7,634 nt of DNA, taken from Clostridia bacterium (GTDB lineage: Bacteria > Bacillota > Clostridia > UMGS1810). A model generated the notes under the pieces. It had not been told where the DNA came from, did not search any database, and saw only the letters and a program-made list of their open reading frames with translations. The position numbers and the translations under genes are program-made. Location of the stretch: assembly GCA_017503945.1 (NCBI GenBank), contig JAFVSB010000056.1:1-7634 (forward strand). Reading direction: 5' to 3'. Within the stretch, counting starts at the first letter, position 1, and the number at the start of each line of letters is the position of its first letter. Positions 5,693-7,634 of the stretch are shown here, in pieces.

Positions 5693-6552
5693 CAGAACAC
5701 CGCCTCTACAAAATAATCGGTGTAGAATATTCTCACCGTCACATTGAGCGTGCCCTGATAGTTGTATGCTCTTATACGATTCTCACCCGGTTCAAGGTGA
5801 AATCCTGTGAGAAAAGAATCCTTTGCTACATGCTCCATGAGCTCAAGCCCTGTTTGATTTTTTATGGAGCGCCCGGCAACATCGATCTTGATAAAATCAC
5901 CTGAAGAAAGCGGATATTCCAATCGGATAAATTCGCCATTGGTTGTGTTCTCAATGAGAATGCCAATGCCCTCATCGGTGGAAAAATCAACCTCTTCTTT
6001 TTCTTTGGCATATATCCATATTTGCCCCGGTTCTACAGTAGCATTGCCGTCATATTTTAGCACGGTGTTGCCGTATTCGCTTGTGAAGATGCCCGGCAAA
6101 GTAAAACTGCTGTTGAGATGGTCTGTCTTCTCATAGGCTCTGAACATAAGCTCGTTGGAGCTTCGAAAATATGGATTGTCACAGTTAAACTGAATTACAT
6201 ATGTGCGATAATCGGCATGCCTTTCCCCGGGCACAACTGATGTGTAGCTCACATCTATGAGCCGAGCTTCTCCATCAGGAAGATATATCATCAGAGTACC
6301 GGGGATATCAAGAATTGACATCATTCTGGCATACTGAGCTCTTGCCGACATGAGCAAATCACCGCTGAGAGTTATGGTTCTGCTCCCATCGGTGATATTG
6401 GTGGTCTCAATGCCAGGCTTGCCGTAATATGTAATTGAATTGACAGTTTTGTTAACAGGCCCGAGCCCCTCGATGGCGGTTATGTTCAAATCAGCCTGTG
6501 AACCGCCGCCAAAGGTCAGACTTCCGCGCTTGTTTTTATATATAACTTTCAT
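5692..6552 (-). CDS. Distal tail protein (Dit, Sipho_tail family)
   Basis: Predicted distal tail protein, the ring that joins the tail tube to the baseplate hub. The 286-residue length is typical of the family. Residues 1-130 match the Dit N-terminal half: an opening 'KRGSLTFGG' strand, 'ITAIEGLGPVN' (25-34), 'GRT/SRTITLSGDLL'-type strand (57-67), 'LPDGEARLIDVSY' (91-103), and 'QFNCDNPYFRS' (121-131), which matches the conserved F-x(4,5)-PYF strand. Residues 140-286 form the C-terminal beta-sandwich or galectin-like half, with 'FHLEPGENRIRAY' (251-263), the usual pG-N motif before the last strands. GAGGTG lies five bases before the ATG. It follows the tape measure gene and overlaps the hub gene, the standard siphophage order. 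Confidence 0.88.
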   Translation of the reverse strand: MKVIYKNKRGSLTFGGGSQADLNITAIEGLGPVNKTVNSITYYGKPGIETTNITDGSRTITLSGDLLMSARAQYARMMSILDIPGTLMIYLPDGEARLIDVSYTSVVPGERHADYRTYVIQFNCDNPYFRSSNELMFRAYEKTDHLNSSFTLPGIFTSEYGNTVLKYDGNATVEPGQIWIYAKEKEEVDFSTDEGIGILIENTTNGEFIRLEYPLSSGDFIKIDVAGRSIKNQTGLELMEHVAKDSFLTGFHLEPGENRIRAYNYQGTLNVTVRIFYTDYFVEAVF

Positions 6553-6565
6553 TACTGCACCTCAC

Positions 6566-7634
6566 TTATTGCCCTGAGAGGCGTTTGATGGTTTCCATGT
6601 TCTGAATCTGCTTCACGGTGCTGCCCGAATTGTCACCGTAAATGTGATATGTGGTGGAGCGATTGTCATTTGTGACAGTACCTGCAGCTGCACCGATTGA
6701 GGCATTAATTTCGGCATTGAACTCAGTGAGCTTGCGCCGTATCTCCTGCATCTGCAGTTCAATCTCAGACAAAAATGCTTCGCCAAACTGCTCTGCAGAG
6801 AGAGTTCCCGAAACAAAGAAGCCTTCGGGAATATCAAGCCCTGCTTTGGTAAGCTCATCTACCATTTGCTGATAGCTTTCTTCTGCAGCTGTAACCATGT
6901 CATCAGAATACCTTTGAGCTGCAATGCCGTCGGCTTTGCTCAGGTTCTGAGCATATCCACTCATGAACTTTGCAAAATCGGCATCGGAAGCACTTGCAAG
7001 AGCAATGAGTGCATCCATACCCGACTCATCACCTGCAAGACCGTCTATATAGTCAAGCACACCGGATATCGCATCATCTGATGCACCGCTTGATTTCACT
7101 CTTTCCATTGCCTTTGAAAGCCACTGCTGATAAGCGGCGAGATTGGCATTTTCGGAAGAGAAATCATTGAGCTTGTAATGAACCACACCGTCTATGGTGT
7201 ACTTTTGGAAAAGCTCTGTCGAATCGGTGAGACTGTCAGAAAATTTCTGCTGCTTCTTGGCTACTTCATCGAGCTTGTCAGTGATGTGGTCTGCAATATC
7301 GTCATATACATCTTCAATGTTGTCTTTATGCTCCTTAAGCTGAGCTTCCTGATAGTCATATAGCTCTTGAGTTATGTCTATCCATTTGTCAGAGTTTTTG
7401 GTAAGATAATTGTCACGAAGAAACTCGAGCTTTCTGTAGTAGGTTTCCTCATCGTCAATGCCGAAGTCGCGCAGCATTTCAATCTTTTTAAGCTCTGCAT
7501 CAAAAGCTTTGACATTCTTCTCAGCTTCTTCTTTAATTAAGCCTGTTGCAATTGATTTTAATTTACTAATATCTTTTGCGTGAAATCTATTTATATTACG
7601 ATTCAATGTTAATATTTCGCCATTTAATATATAT
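6566..7634 (-). CDS. Tape measure protein, C-terminal part (5' end outside window)
   Basis: Predicted tape measure protein, which sets tail length and passes through the tail tube. The frame stays open to the right edge (about nine more codons beyond TTG 7606). No credible ribosome binding site precedes TTG 7606, and ATG 7623 is out of frame, so the gene very probably continues outside the window. At least 355 residues are visible. Between about 7540 and 7200 lies a charged helical, coiled-coil-like region ('LRDFGIDDEETYYRKLEFLRD', 'DIADHITDKLDEVAKKQQKFSDSL'). This is followed by Ala/Asp-rich helical segments and a C-terminus 'STTYHIYGDNSGSTVKQIQNMETIKR' typical of Firmicutes tape measure proteins (both segments shown in pieces of the translated frame). 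No transmembrane segment is seen in this portion. The stop is 13 bases before the Dit start. The last about 100 bases at the edge are much more AT-rich than the rest. Confidence 0.8.
   Translation of the reverse strand, partial: YILNGEILTLNRNINRFHAKDISKLKSIATGLIKEEAEKNVKAFDAELKKIEMLRDFGIDDEETYYRKLEFLRDNYLTKNSDKWIDITQELYDYQEAQLKEHKDNIEDVYDDIADHITDKLDEVAKKQQKFSDSLTDSTELFQKYTIDGVVHYKLNDFSSENANLAAYQQWLSKAMERVKSSGASDDAISGVLDYIDGLAGDESGMDALIALASASDADFAKFMSGYAQNLSKADGIAAQRYSDDMVTAAEESYQQMVDELTKAGLDIPEGFFVSGTLSAEQFGEAFLSEIELQMQEIRRKLTEFNAEINASIGAAAGTVTNDNRSTTYHIYGDNSGSTVKQIQNMETIKRLSGQ

Noticed and set aside
7604..7606. TTG 7606 as the true start of a short free-standing protein
   Set aside because: No ribosome binding site precedes it and the frame stays open to the window edge, so a partial tape measure gene is more likely.

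Overview
The window looks like the late end of a tailed siphophage or prophage genome from a low-to-moderate G+C Gram-positive bacterium. A Clostridia-type gut host is my best guess. The evidence is strong AGGAGG-type ribosome binding sites, tightly packed and overlapping late genes, a Firmicutes-style tail-tip module, and a pre-toxin/toxin protein of the kind common in Firmicutes. The genetic code appears standard (TAA, TAG and TGA are all used as stops). No tRNA, rRNA, CRISPR array, integrase or insertion sequence is visible.

Minus strand, read from the right edge leftward (7634 to 815): a continuous tail-tip and lysis operon in the usual late order. It runs: C-terminal part of a tape measure protein (cut by the window edge), distal tail protein (Dit), Gp37-like tail hub protein, a baseplate-associated protein of unknown exact role, a large BppU-like receptor-binding protein with two binding-type modules, a small holin, and a zinc N-acetylmuramoyl-L-alanine amidase with two C-terminal repeats. 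Adjacent genes overlap or are separated by no more than 13 bases. Several stop codons sit inside or next to the next gene's Shine-Dalgarno, so translation is probably coupled. The first five genes build the tail tip and recognise the host; the last two lyse it.

Plus strand, left edge (1 to 733): convergent to the lysis genes, and separated from them by one bidirectional hairpin terminator. It holds the end of a DUF4417-like protein, then a 198-aa pre-toxin plus Ntox50-type (polymorphic toxin type 50) protein. The two meet at a TAATG stop/start overlap. Opposite orientation, position just past the lysis cassette, and a drop in G+C within the toxin domain all fit a phage-carried accessory (moron) locus. 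No immunity gene is visible downstream of the toxin. This DUF4417-toxin pair is the least ordinary part of the window.
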